NCBI GenBank assembly: GCA_021234155.1
Contig: JAJEKV010000001.1
Location: forward strand, 26,337,189 to 26,401,188
Length of the DNA stretch: 64,000 nt
Source of the DNA: Isoetes taiwanensis
Taxonomy: Eukaryota > Streptophyta > Lycopodiopsida > Isoetales > Isoetaceae
Reading direction: 5' to 3'
Shown: positions 45,601-58,017 of the stretch, piece by piece
Numbering within the stretch: position 1 is the stretch's first letter
Layout of the letters: every line of letters starts with the position of its first letter
Notes under the pieces: model-generated
Seen by the model: only the letters and a program-made list of their open reading frames with translations
Database searches by the model: none
What the model was told of the DNA's origin: nothing
Made by a program: the position numbers and the translations under genes

Positions 45601-47400
45601 CAAGTGCAAGCTTTTTCCTTCTTGCAACAAAATGATGATTGAAATCTATAAAGCGTAAGGACCAATATTTCTACTACGGGCATTTGAGGATTGGGAGTAA
45701 ACTTAGTTTTAGAAAAAGCAAGAGAAAACATAATGTCTAGCAGTGCATGTAGAATGCATGATAATGAAGGCCTGATACATAGATAATACAGAGGCCAAGC
45801 ATACTCTCTGCATTTAGAAACATGTAAATAACAAAACAAAATAATCTAATATATATATCAAACCTCGGAATTCCAGACATTGATCTGCAAGAACATCATG
45901 AACCAATCTCGAAATTCTTATTGCAATGACGCACTTGCTATTGCTTGCAAAGTCGTTGTTGCTTGCAAAGTCTGCAAAGCGTAAGTCAATGTACAAAAAA
46001 AGCCTGGTGGAGCCTTTGCCTCTTTGCCTGCAAGAAGAGTAAGTTTAGCCCGAATTTAAAAGAATATACTTAAACCGAATACAAAATATATGTACTCACT
46101 TGTATTTTAGGAAGATAACCACAACTTCAAGCAGAAAATTGGTATGCTAATTGAAGTCTTAGCAAAAAATCGTGGTATGCCAACTCTGTTATTGTGGCCA
46201 GTCTGCTTTGGGGTTCCGTGAACTTCAAAATGATAGGAGATTATGCCAGACGTCTAGGAACAAAAATCTCCTTCAAACTCTTCAAAAGGAAGTGTCGTCT
46301 TTGCAAAAGAAAATGATTTGTCAGATGCAAAACCAAGAGCAGAGCGTACCTTAAACGCAGAGTTTATCGTGAAAGCTCCTCATGGATAACCTTGCAAGAA
46401 AATGATAGTGCAAATCAAGGAATAATGCCTCAATCCGCCAGTGAACCACAAATTGGCCGTTTGAATCCACTCATCAAATTGGCTGCTGCTCTCATCTGCC
46501 CTAACGAAGCTATTAGTTCCTCCATAGCGTCAGCCTAGTAATTAGCTTGGGTTCAGGCGCTCATTTTGCTGGCAATAATTACATAAAGAAATTTGTATGC
46601 AGTGGTTGAGGTCTCTTATCCCTAAAGGAATCTCAAGATATGAGAGTAGAGATTTGCTGGTGGCTGCGACTACACAATGCAATGCATATCTCACGCAAAA
46701 TTCATTAAGCTTCTAAACTGGAACAAAAACACAGCAGGGAACCAAGCTTACATAAGTTACCTGGTGATGCCACAGCAGTATTGTCACAATGGACTATCCA
46801 AGGTGAAGAATTGATCCCTAGAATACGAACTGATCACCAGAACCCATAGTGCAAAATCCCAATCCCAAACAATAGTGCAAAAAAAAACTGAAAATGACTA
46901 CATAGACAGATGCCAAAAGAACCAAAGCTCCCAGTATTTATTGAGTTACATTGTGTCTCGCCACAGGACTTTGAAAAAATGAAAACGTTTCCCATTTTTT
47001 ATGCAAAGACGGCAAGGTTAACATGCCAAGAATCAAAGATCATGCGCTTCATGCTTTGGCTGGAGTGCGCGCCGCTGCGCATTGCCGGAGTATGAGAAGG
47101 AAGACGTTCTGGCTTTACTATTGTAAAGGCTGTAGCTTCAAACGCGACAATGAAGAAGACCCTAAAAAGCTGCCCATAAGAAGAATCACAGATAAAAGAA
47201 TCACAGACTTACATTCGTCATCGTTGAGGCATCTACTGATACCTTTCATTAATTCGAGGAAGGTAGCTCGACCAATTGAAAGAGAGGCCCATTCAAAAAT
47301 ATAAAAAACAAAATGGCAAACAATGCCAATATGCACCCAAACTAAAGGGGGTTTAAGGGGGAATTTAATTTTGAAGTGTGTAATGTAATGGTTTGTGTGA
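42670..47400. other. Probable Helitron body and unassigned AT-rich DNA
   Basis: Two diverged copies of a unit of about 60 bp (GCATGGAAT...AGAATGCATA) lie at 42677-42760. The rest has short open frames only. I looked for RepHel, laccase and reverse transcriptase motifs and saw none. Splice-like signals occur but do not join into a recognisable protein. Confidence 0.45.
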
Positions 47401-47401
47401 T

Positions 47402-48128
47402 TTAAGCCAAGAGTACACATGGCAGAAGCTACCCCATTAGACCTAGCATATCCTAGTATCATTTCGAGCAGAATAAACAAATATATGAAATGCTTACCTT
47501 TGAAACTTGATACAATAGAAACCCAGCTCTCGGTTGGTGCATTCTGTTGCTCCAAATAGATGGAGCTTTTCAAAATGAATTGCAAAACACAATAAGCATG
47601 CATTAATATCATCATCTACCAAGAATAGCACACACAAAGAACTAACCTTGTCAAGTTCATGGCAGCCAAGCTCAATAAAGGCAAACAAAAGACATTCCTG
47701 GTTTCGTTTGCTTATAGATATCCAGGCTGTTTATCCACTCATAGTTTGCACGACCTAATGGCTGAAAACCAGTTAAGCTAGTCCGCTAAAAAAAGAAAAA
47801 GGTCCACCGAGACAGACTTACAGTTTGTAAGGCATTAAATGCCAGATGTTGTCTGAACCAGTTAACATATTCTGCTAAGAGGTGGCTTTTCAATTGCAAT
47901 GACTAACATGTCTGATTAAGCCAAGAGTACACATGGCAGAAGCTACCCCATTAGACTTAGCATATCCTAGTATCATTTTGAGCAGAGTAAGCAAATATAT
48001 GAGATGCTTACTTTTGAAACTTCATAAAATAGAAGCCCAGCTCTCGGTTGGTGCATTATCTTGCTTTAAATAAATGGAGCTTTTCAAACTGAATTGCAGA
48101 ATACAGTAAGCATGCATATGTAGCATAA
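47402..48128. repeat. Direct repeat of about 213 bp, two copies 515 bp apart
   Basis: Copy 1 at 47402-47614 and copy 2 at 47916-48128 share TAAGCCAAGAGTACACATGG, CTACCCCATTAGAC, CCCAGCTCTCGGTTGGTGCA and ATGGAGCTTTTCAAA. They are about 90 percent identical by eye, with small gaps. A splice-acceptor- or donor-like TTACCTTTGAAAC segment is inside each. Possibly a duplicated exon region of an unrecognised minus-strand gene. Confidence 0.8.
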
Positions 48129-49440
48129 TAACAGGGGGTTTTTTTTGTGTTTTTGTACGCTTTTCACAAAGGTTTGCCTAAGATTTCATGGCGTATTCGA
48201 ATAGATGTACTAATGCGTACATCTAGAGTGCACCATTTCTTAGCCGTTGATTTAGCTTTTTTTTTTTCAATGGTCCAACATCCAAGGGCTCACAACAAAA
48301 GCCCTCTTTTTATTTTAGGGGCAGAGTTTTTGTTTTCTTTTTTTAATTTTACCCGTTTTTTTTTTTTTGGCATGCAAAGTTTGAGTCACATATTTTAGAG
48401 TTTTATTTTGTTGTTTGAATGCACAGACTTGAATACAGGGCAATCTCAATTTTTCCGCCACAGTTCATTGCAGCTAGAAAACTTGCCTTGCCTCCTTTGT
48501 GCTTACACAGAAGCCAGCGCGCGAGCAGAGCTCATGGGTATGGCCAACGGTTTTTATGAGGGTTTTGTTGGAGCACCGTACCGTAAAAGAGCTGAGTCTG
48601 CAAGTATGGAAGTGACAAAGGCGACAGATCGAAAGAACTGTCGGTTAAGTAGTTTTCAGAAAACTTTTCTGTGACCCAAACGGCAAAGATATTGGTCTTT
48701 CCTTCTACTTGCAGGTATGTGTTGCTCTGTTTTCCATCTAGTTTCGAATTCGAGCAAAGTATTCATACGCAGCTATGCCATATCCTCTTCTGTTGGCATG
48801 AACCTTCTCATCCTTTTGTGCTGTATATGAACCCTTTTGTAGGCATGTTAATGGAATCCCTTCCGCTAATAGAATTTCCTCCACTACCTTGCATTCTAGC
48901 CATGCCAGAAATCCTACACAGCTGCTCTCCATGCACATTATATTTTCATGTCCTTGTATAAAACAGATTACATGCGGCATTAGGGAGGTCACTGTGGAAG
49001 AGAGGATATCAACATCCTTGTAGAAAAAGCCTCAAATTGAATGGTGGACATAAGCAGCAGTGTACCATGAGATCAGATGGCAGTGTACCATGAGATCAGA
49101 TGGGATCAGATGTTTGCATGACCAGTGTTCTATAGAAAGTCCATGTGGAAACAAAAAGAACAGAATACAGATTATGGGCATTTGCAGCATCTCAAGCTTT
49201 GTTGAATACATGTAAGCAGCAATCAAAATTAGGCAAGTTGGAACAGTGGCACAAATATGCTGAGAATAAACCTTCTGGAGCTTGCATCCAATGCATTCCA
49301 ATGCTATCAGAGACGTATTGTTATTATGTACATTCACTTTGTGGCTTCAAAAATCGATCCACCAGTTTGGATCTGCTATAGAATCGTCTCTACCCCATGC
49401 TCTGCCAACACCGCAGTCAAATCCGGCACTCAGAACCATG
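48129..49440. other. No gene recognised
   Basis: Several open frames of 80-100 codons exist on both strands (for example 48408-48674 +), none with a family match. T-runs lie at 48252-48266 and 48356-48368. A short tandem duplication of GGCAGTGTACCATGAGATCAG lies at about 49056-49102. Confidence 0.45.
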
Positions 49441-49552
49441 TCCTGAAGCATGCAGCTGCCATCTCGAATGTTGAAACCCTAGTCTGAAGCATGCAGCTGC
49501 CATTTCGAATGTTGAAACCCTAGCAGCTGCCATGTCGAATGTTGAAACCTAA
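49441..49552. repeat. Three-copy tandem repeat, about 40-45-bp unit
   Basis: The unit GCAGCTGCCATxTCGAATGT followed by TGAAACCCTAG occurs three times in a row. The last copy is shorter. Confidence 0.85.
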
Positions 49553-49960
49553 CGCTGCCCTAATTCCAAAAGTGGGTAAAAAACATTGTTTCCTTATCTA
49601 TTTTTGTTCAAAATCCTTTAACCTTGGAAAATTAAAATGGAACCCTTCCTCACAATATCTACCATATTACATATTCATATTATTACTCGTATTACTGTTG
49701 TTATTGCTTGGTTATTGTTAAAATTACTAGTTATTACCAAAGGGGATTATTAACAATTCTTTTTTTTTTAAATTGTAAATATTACATATTAGTTCAACAT
49801 ATTACAATGAGACGAAATGGCTTTTTTAGGGCCCGAAGGGCCCAAATTTTTTTTTTGTATAACAACTAATACATAAGTACCTTTAACATTAATTAACACA
49901 ACCATTGGGTCCAACATATTTAAATTAAAATCCCCCTTAAACCCCCTTTGGTTTGGGTGC

Positions 49961-50305
49961 TTATTCACACGGGGGGTGACGTAGGGCAGCGAGAGCTGTT
50001 ATAATTATATTTCCCAGGTACAAAATCAACACCATATAGTATTTTGCTTCAAATCTTATAGTATTTTGCATATCTTCTTATACGGTATACCAATTTGTGT
50101 ACTTGCATACCCCACAAACGAGGAACTTTACGTACGGTGTAGATTAAGGAATAAGGGTTGAATATGCCTATCCAACAGCTCTTGTTGCCCGGAGTCACCC
50201 CCCGTGTGAATATGCACCCCCCGTGTGAGCATACGGCGAGCTGACCCCAAGCGGGAGCCGCAAGCGGGAGGGAACGCCGCATGCGGCGTAACATGCGGCG
50301 TTCCC
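49961..50305. repeat. Inverted-repeat cluster of unknown origin
   Basis: The sequence ACACGGGGGGTGAC...GGGCA-CGAGAGCTGTT at 49961-50000 recurs in inverse orientation at 50174-50212, about 85 percent matched. A partial third copy of ACACGGGGGGTG lies at 50216-50227 (inverse). Next to it GGGAACGCCGCATG (50270-50283) pairs perfectly with CATGCGGCGTTCCC (50292-50305) around an 8-base loop. This GC-rich, structured block is unlike its AT-rich surroundings. Organelle-derived DNA is one possibility. Confidence 0.7.
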
Positions 50306-51469
50306 GCACAAAAACCAAGAGGCTCCCATTGTAATAGATAAGATGGGAAGGCACACATTCCATGAATATTCAACCACAATCCCATAAGGACATCGTGTAA
50401 TCAGTGTTGGGCAAAGTCCAGGGAACACTATAAACCAATCGGTTGATATCACAAATTCTCCGGTTCGGTTAGTGTATCGTAGGAATTTTTTCGGCAAGTT
50501 ATGTTAAGGTTTAATATTAAGACAATAGAAATTTTCGGCTTTAAACATAAGATATCTGATTGATCAAAATAACCATAGGCAATTTTTCGATGGGATGGGA
50601 CCTACAAAGTTTCCCTAACACTGCGTATAACCATCTATACTATATTTAAAACAATCTTTGCTTAAGGAAATATTATAGCCACTTTGTAATGTTTTCATCG
50701 TTTCAAGAGTTTATGCGCAAAATGGCTAGCAATGGACACAAGGCTAGGTCGGATTTGAACCCTAGGTTACAAGGCCCCTAATAACTATACTGTAGTCTTC
50801 TAATTGTTTTTAGAAGAATCGAGATAATATATAACGATTGATGAAACAGTAATAGAATTAAAAAGGGAAAAACATATTATCTAAAAAGGTAAAATAAACA
50901 TATCATGGCATGGCGGAGGTCACGATCAACTGAGCGGGCGCAGAGGGGGCATATCTACGCCGAAATTGGACTAATCGAGTCAGTTAGACCTGTACAAACA
51001 TTTCCAAAGAGTAATTTTGTTTCCATGCTCTTTGGAGGTGTTGGACAATGAAGCAAAAGGAAAGTGAAATTCTCGAAGTGGGAAGACTTACCGTTAATTG
51101 TGAGTGGGAATTGTTGTGATACTTGTAGATTAGTTGCATCCTTAGTTTGTTATCTTGTGAATGCCTTATAGTTATGGTCTGGGTCATATTGGAAATCAAG
51201 AATGTCGTGTAAGAGCTTAAGAATCTGTAGAAATACCACCATTAGTCGTGAGCTTTGTGTAGTTGCCTTTTAGAACCTCTGCTTTTGAATTTACTATGAA
51301 GCTAGAAATGAAATATTTGGTGAATACTCTTAGACCTTAAAAGGTAAAAAAGTCCTTGCTTAAACAAAGATCGTGCTCAATTTTTGTAAAAAATCCTTCT
51401 CTGCCTATCATTCAATTATAGTCAACAATCATGATCCTGGAAATATTGCATGCAGTTTTTGAAGCGGAG
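50306..51469. other. No gene recognised
   Basis: The reverse complement of 50040-50500 has open frames of about 100 codons that I could not match to any plastid or mitochondrial gene. A B-box-like GGTTCAAATCC lies on the minus strand near 50749-50759. The rest is AT-rich. Confidence 0.45.
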
Positions 51470-52588
51470 GGCGATGATGACGGCTAGGGTTTGCGGCTAG
51501 GGCTTCCGCCCATGGCGGCGGCCCTGTTCTTCGTGCAGAACTGCGACCAAGTCGAAGCTGGAAGGGCCAGGATTTTCAGCCAGATCTGCTGTTGCCCCTC
51601 TCTTGATTTGTTTTCTGATCAGTGGCTGTAGGCTTCGTCTCTGTTCAGAAGTTCCTGAGAACCAGCAGAAAATCATAGCAAGAGGTAACTCCAACTTGGT
51701 TTTCAGCTCTATTAATGCAGGTTAGTTAGATGAATAAGTCTCTGAAAATCGGCTGCTGCACTCACTGTAGCTGGAAAAGCCCGCACCCATTGCGGGCTGC
51801 CATGCTCATGAAGGCACTCCAGGTGCTAAAGGGATTTTTTCATTTGCATCCTGTGTATATCTTGCTGTTAGGTGTAGCTACTTCTTGGTCTGAACAGTAG
51901 ATGCCCTCCTTGTCCCAGCAAGGCGAGGATTATGAGCAAATGATGTCTGGTCCGATCATTCTGGAATATGCTACTGGTGGTTTGCCATGGGATTCCCTAG
52001 GCGGGAGACTAGGGAGGCCCGGGCATTGTGGGAATGAAGCCCATATTCTTTGCAAGAAGGGATGAGGTTCAGCAGGCCTGTCTTCTTTTCTTATTGCTTG
52101 GAAGAAGGTTCTACCTATAGTACTGCAGTAATGGAATCAGGCCGAGTTAATGCGTATGAGCCTCGCCTTGGATGCTGGGATATTCTTCGGAGAATGCTTC
52201 AAGTGGTTCCTTCTTATTAAGATCTCTAGACGACCAATCTAGAATGGGAAGTAGCAGCCTGAACCTTGCTCTTGATCCTGGGCGATTGAGACAGGATTAA
52301 CTCGTATCTGGTGACCAGGTGCTTAAAATTTCCTATCAGGCCTATTGTGGAGCCTTTGTAATAAGGTCTTAGACCGTTTTTTATTAAAATTTAGCCTAGG
52401 AACTGAGCCCTTCTCTCCTATAGTATCCTATGGAGAAGAAGTTGAGAGAGGCTCTAAGTACTGGGTCTAGAGTCTGGACTGCTATTCACGGATTCGAGAA
52501 GTGATAGCACCTCTGGACTCACTGTATGTGTAAACACTCTTATCCTTTGAATACAATACAGATCATTCTTGCCTTCAAAAAAAAAAAA
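51470..52588 (+). mobile_element. Probable non-LTR retroposon copy with A-tail
   Basis: It has a GC-rich start (TTCCGCCCATGGCGGCGGCC) and no long open frame. It ends with AATACAATACAGATCATTC, then TTGCCTTC and a run of 12 A (52577-52588). The tail resembles that of the block ending at 18052. Its A-tail abuts the duplicated sequence that follows, and in the second copy (58018) the same sequence is preceded only by a short A-run. That fits insertion of this element at an A-run. Confidence 0.55.
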
Positions 52589-54802
52589 CCCCTAGCCTGA
52601 ACTAGCAATCGCTAGACCAGCCATCTGTCTTGGTCAATCCCTTAACAGTATTATCAATCCAGACAAAGATAAATCTAAGTCTCTGGTACTTATGATCCAA
52701 TAGCCAAATCCCTTTTGTCATAGAACAAATATAGCCAATGCAAATCTGTGTTCCATTAAGAACCATGTCTAAATAAGAGGACTTGAAGACAAAGTTTATC
52801 TCTACAACAAGAAACCGCATAATCTCACCCGGAGCCATAATACCACAATAGGCAGACTAATTTAAATGGCTTAAAATGATGTCCCATATTTCCCAATGCA
52901 TACAACCAAACCACACAATTTAATATCAACCAGATCAAAGGTGCAAGTAATTGCCAACAACGAACGTTATTTGATCTTTGGATATATCCAAATATTGTGC
53001 AGGAAATTAGACATTTTTTATTTGATTGGCATTTCTAGTTCTCCTGATTTGAGATCCCAATTTTACTTGGACATAGATGGATAAATATATGGTCAACATT
53101 ACACACTAAATAGGCCACATGTCTCAAATGTCACTTTACAATAAGAAGGACTCATCAAAAGGATAACTCCGCTTTTTATACACAAGCAGCAAATGCCCAT
53201 TTATCTAGACCACCTCAAAGATACGTAGTGTAAAATTCAAATTAATAATTGGTAATACGAGGAACAAATGGTGATTTGTGCTTACACCATAAGAATAAAT
53301 GTATGAGTTCAAGAGTGACTTTACTAGGCAATGAATCCAATCAACAGACTGATAAATGTACATGCTAGGACAGCAAGTGAGATTTATATGCATACATTGC
53401 TTTTAGCTTAAAAATGAGATTTCATATTAGCAAAAATGAACAATACAACCTGTTTGACCAAATAGAGGCACTTGGTCAAAAGGAAAAAGTTTCAACTCCA
53501 GTTCCAGTCCGATAAATTTTTTTCTTTCTCCATATCCATATCCATGCAACGCCAACCAAACAGAACAAAGCAATGACAAAAGTGGGAGAGGTCCGGTACC
53601 TGCAGCCAACCAGTACATTATTAGCCATAATCTGGGTAAAAATGCAAGGGCCAAAAGGTACAATGGAGCCTTTCGGTGTACAACCGTTCAGCCTTTGTTA
53701 GCCTTTGCTCTGTTAATCAGATATCACATGAAAAATGAAAAATGGAAGAAATATCCTTTTATTAAACAATTGCATCAGTACACTTTGTCTTATTCTTATA
53801 TAAGATCATGTTCTTCTTATCTCTGATACTTAAAGCCAGACCAGATTATTGCATGTCAAAATAACAGATCTGATATTCTATCATTCGAAGTTACCTATCT
53901 GTTGATCCAGACCAGCACATTGAAGAAAACGGTTTAGAGCCTATGCTAGATGTACACCGACCTGGAATGAAGACGCCCTGGTCCAGGAATTCAGCATACA
54001 TTAATGTTGTGGCAGTAGCTTAAGATAACATCTGTGTTCATCTCTAAAGATGTGTATCAGCTTCATGTATCCATTCTAACACGTAAGCTCCAATGAATCT
54101 AGAAATATCTATATGATATCAAAATGAAGCCAAATCTTTTGGCGTTTGCTCTACAGCCAGAAACCAGTCTAAAGAAAGCACAGCAATATAATATCCTTGG
54201 CATCTCTAGAAAAAGAATGAATGGTATCAGTGTCCAGAAGTGGAACCACCAGATGAATGGTGACAAGATTCATCGAAGCACTAGACTGTGCCAAAGGCGT
54301 GAAGAGAAATTACAGCAGTCGGCAATAAGCGGCCATCTTTCATCTCAAATGAAACCCTAAAAGTTAGGGTTATTCCTTTTGTAAATAAAATAGTAAACCC
54401 TAAATGTAGCCTTACCTTGCTTGCATGTTGAAATTATTCACGTGGAATAAGTCGTATACTTGTACTCCTTGCCTTGAAATAACCACAATAGTTTGCAACT
54501 TTGCATCCTTGAAATAATCAAGAGGAGCTTCATGACGTGCTTTATGTTTCCAAGAGGTAAGTAAGAAAGCAATGCATGTAAAGCAAATTATAGTATATTG
54601 CCAAGTGTCCAACATGCCATGCATCTCCTCCTTCAAATGAAGACCACATAATTAATGTGTACATCATTACCATACATTATCCTTTATAATCAACATTTTA
54701 CCCTTACATAAAATTTATGTGCCACCAAAGTTTGCAAGGTGTCATCTAAGAACACATTGGCACTATTTTTCTATTATTTGCAATGGCAAAAATTTATGAA
54801 TT
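52589..54802. repeat. Large direct duplication, copy A (about 2.2 kb)
   Basis: This is collinear with 58018-60245 at about 98 percent identity by eye, with an 18-base insertion in copy B near 58254 and scattered single-base changes. It contains short conserved open frames (minus strand 53427-53663 and 52602-52838; plus strand 54124-54360), all without a family match. Copy-specific changes include loss of the start codon region of the 54124 frame in copy B. A transposable element or a segmental duplication would both fit. Confidence 0.9.
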
Positions 54803-56283
54803 ACAAGAAACTTATCGCGGCGGCCAAGGCCGCTGCGAACGTTTCTCTTTCCGAGCCCATACCAAATGGCCTAACGTGCAACATCCCACTATTCTACCAA
54901 GGTAAATAAGTTACAATTTTTTCTTTGAAATCGCAATGGCTTAAAAGTAATGGTTAGGTTCTTTTCACCAATCAAATTTGCTGAACATCTTTAATCATTC
55001 TTGGTGATTTATAGATATCACACAAGTCCAATCAAAAGATGCCATATACGCATCTTTTTGAGGATTGTGAAAAAGTTAACCAGCTTGATGGGCTAAAAAT
55101 TTAACCATCACTATTATGAAATTGGTCAGAAAGAGGCACACTTAGAAATTACCGCCATTACCATAAAAAATACCTAGCAAGAACATAAATCTAAAGCAAG
55201 GGAACTCCGTATTCAATGGACTCTGCTTATAACACCACTATCATATCTACGGTTTAAGCTACCAAGGCTTGCTAAGGTAAGGTTCTATTACTCAATATAC
55301 TAATATGTAGGGGTCAATAACTTAAGCCAATCTATATTCAAACGTGGCTTCAAATTCTGTCCCTAACCAGGCATGCAAAAACTAGGTCTCTAAAAGATAG
55401 ACTCTATGGTCCCAATAGAGCATAGTCTATATTCTAAAAGGTGAAGGCATGCTATAATATTGTCGAATCATAGATATAACTAATATAAATGCATGGGCTT
55501 ATGGTTAGAAACCTTAGACACTAAATATGGTTCGAAACCTTAGACACTAAATATATTGATATACATGGGGGATACCGGGGCCTAGGTAGCCCCTTAAAAA
55601 ATAGCAGTATCAGAAGAAGCGATGGCGGCCAGAACACAGAACCGGCCGGCTGGGTTCCAAGGTTCTACTTCGGCAATCCTTCTGGAACTCTATCAAGGCT
55701 AATTTCCAGCACAGAAGAGTAGGTTTCTTAGACCCAAAGCCAGATTCTTCGCAGAAACTCAAGCATAGAGCAAGCAAGAGGGATCGACTGGCAGGAGTTC
55801 TTCTGAATAAGCCTTGGTTTACAGGGATTGATGACCGGATTTTACAGTAGAGGACCGGATTGAAGGCCCAATCAATTATTCATGGCAGGCCTACGATGGA
55901 ATGCCCCAATTGAATGTCTGCGGCCATATTCAGTGTCTTTGTTTTCATATATGTCTTCTATCTAATTTCTTAAACGGGTTTCCAGCTAAAGCAGTGTGAA
56001 TCCATTTAGAACTCATAGCTCTGTTCAAACACCATATCTTTGTCTAGCAATATGCTGCTCCCTTTGCTTTCTTGCTTCAAGCTCAGAACCACGAAAACCT
56101 GCATGTAAAAGAAAGGGAAGATTGAAGGGAGATCTGCTCTATGCCATCTGCCATCGCCAAATCTTTCCGCCGGATTCGAGAAACAGAGCATGGCTTTGAG
56201 ATGTCAATTGTATCCCTTTTAGCGCAGTAGCTAAACAGAGGCGGTTTGGGCGAATTAGAATTCACATGTTCTGCGCGACTGAT
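54803..56283. other. Sequence present only after copy A; no gene recognised until 56284
   Basis: AT-rich DNA, with a GC-richer block at 55600-55830 that reads like the start of the retroposon family (GATGGCGGCCAGAACACAG, CCGGCCGGCTGG). The C-terminal exons of the adjacent glucosyltransferase fragment were sought here and not found. Confidence 0.45.
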
Positions 56284-57002
56284 TCAAGGCTGATCATCGC
56301 AGCTAAAAATCATGTCTAAATCCGGCATCAAACCTGCAAATCTCTCCACCAAAAGTGACATGCTCCACAGAGTAAACATAAATCTGGTTTGGAAACAGCC
56401 CAAACTCATAACAGAGTAGAGATTCCCTTGCACAATCGTCAAGCGAAAAAATCCCTTTTGGGCTGCTGCGCTTATGTCCTGCTCTGTGATTCCTATTTTT
56501 CTCCATGGTTCTAGACCTTGGTAGATCCATTTGAAGTAATCTGGACAATTTGGAGCTGCTCGAGTGTCTGATAGATTTTTTGGCGGTATGGCGTGATTTT
56601 TTGCTTCGGAAATTGCCAGAAATGAGCAGGTGAATGTTGGCTTTGGCGATGGCGGATGCTCGGCTTGAATGTTGTTCACTTTCTTCGGATTGAACCATTC
56701 CTGTAAAGCCAAAACCTGATCAACAATTGAAGGAGAATCTGGCGAAACAGCAGGAATATTTACGAAACTAACTTAAGCAAAAATTGATCAATCTGTATGA
56801 ATTGGAAGAATAATTTGAAGGGTTTTTGTGATCAGAAAGCGCCGAAAGTAAGAACCCAAAATTTAAGAAACTATTTTGAACGGAAACGAAGAACTGGGTA
56901 GAAGATCACTTTATAGTTGTCGGAGAAGAGGAGCAGCAAAGAGAAAACAACTGCAACGATGAAGATTCCAGGGATGACGAGCTTCAGGAAAAGGTTTTTC
57001 AT
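56284..57002 (-). pseudogene. Truncated O-glucosyltransferase (rumi / DUF821, CAP10-like) gene, 5' part only
   Basis: Plant DUF821 proteins are Golgi/ER type II membrane glycosyltransferases. Exon 1 (57002-56910) encodes MKNLFLKLVIPG and a hydrophobic signal-anchor (IFIVAVVFSLLLLF). A GT donor leads to an acceptor at 56701 (CTTTACAG), and the phases agree. Exon 2 (56700-56284) reads CPDYFKWIYQGLEPWRKIGI, then FRLTIVQGNLY, then RFMFTLWSM and LPDLDMIFSCDDQP, followed at once by a stop. Family members continue from this CxDRP point with the catalytic domain for about 300 more residues. Nothing further was found, so only 169 of roughly 500 residues remain. It could still be transcribed, but no working enzyme is expected. 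Its segment (54803-57273) is absent between copy B and its following repeat. Confidence 0.8.
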
Positions 57003-57273
57003 AAGGTGGGCTCTGAATAAATTTGATTTCGTCGTAGTTGAAAGGGAAGAAGGAGCGGTCTGGCTATGGCGGATGTCGGAATAGTGCAAGAATGGATTGC
57101 TTGCACAGCAAGAAAAGGGGAAGATTCACGTGTCAACCATACAATATTTTCTTTAAAAGATTTTAAAAATGAAGAAAAAAAAATGTACGTGTCAACCCCA
57201 GGGCTCTTCTCAGCCCAGGAATATTAGATATCGATTTTTTGAGAACAAATTATACTGCATTACATAAGTAGTG

Positions 57274-57461
57274 AAAAAAAAGCCTACCTCCTCCCGTAGG
57301 ACTGGGCTGACCATTTTATGAAATCTGTATCATAGGGGAGGGTTGACCCCTACTGTACAGCAGTGGTCAAACCCAACCCCATGTGAATTTTTGAACCCAA
57401 TTGAATCCTATTGCAAAACCATTAGTGCATACCATTTAAGAACTGGCAGTTGATTACCGGT
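57274..57461. repeat. Repeat X, copy 1 (about 190 bp)
   Basis: It begins AAAAAAAAGCCTACCTCCTC and contains GACTGGGCTGACCATTTTAT and AACTGGCAGTTGATTACC. The same sequence lies at 60244-60437 at about 95 percent identity. Here it follows the glucosyltransferase fragment; there it follows copy B directly. Confidence 0.9.
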
Positions 57462-58017
57462 ATGTGCATTTGTAATCATACTTGAGTCTAGAAACTCGTC
57501 GTTTCATTTGTACTGCAGTATATAATATTGACCATTCACTCTAGGTCCTGAAATGGGCGCCAAGTAATTGGCTTTTTATTGTTTATGGCCAAATGGCATA
57601 TGAGGTACATGACCTCGTTGTTTTTTCCAGATATTTATCTGATGTATTTTATAAGGGTCATTCCATATACTTTGTATGCCTAATCAGCATATCAGATGAA
57701 TTTGAATATTTTGAATATTTGACCAATTGCCTACCTTTTAACACTTGAAATTGGTGGCCTGCACAAATCCAATGCTCCCTTTCTGGTTTGTAATTGGTAC
57801 TCCCTTTGTATTGCTCTCTTTGGGCATTCCATCTTGTTAACTGCATACCCCAAGGAGTAAGTCTATTGTTCCATGTAGGAAGGACAACCTAAAAGTCAAC
57901 TTCTTCAATGTATTAGTTTTCATCCTGAAACAATGTTAGATCCATATAAGAGTGAAGGGATATGACTAGAGGACACAAGCAACCCTGGTTAAACCAAGGA
58001 ATCGAAGTGTCTAAAAA
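57462..58017. other. Unique spacer before copy B
   Basis: AT-rich, with one short unsupported open frame (57658-57846, minus). No counterpart was seen upstream of copy A, where the retroposon stands instead. Confidence 0.5.

Noticed and set aside
50049..50497. Overlapping minus-strand frames that looked like an organellar gene
   Set aside because: I could not match them to any plastid or mitochondrial protein, and all three frames are partly open because of the palindromes.
50735..50775. Possible tRNA or SINE B-box (GGTTCAAATCC) on the minus strand
   Set aside because: No A-box, cloverleaf or acceptor stem could be built around it. The surrounding CTAGG/CCTAG pairing is too short to support a tRNA.
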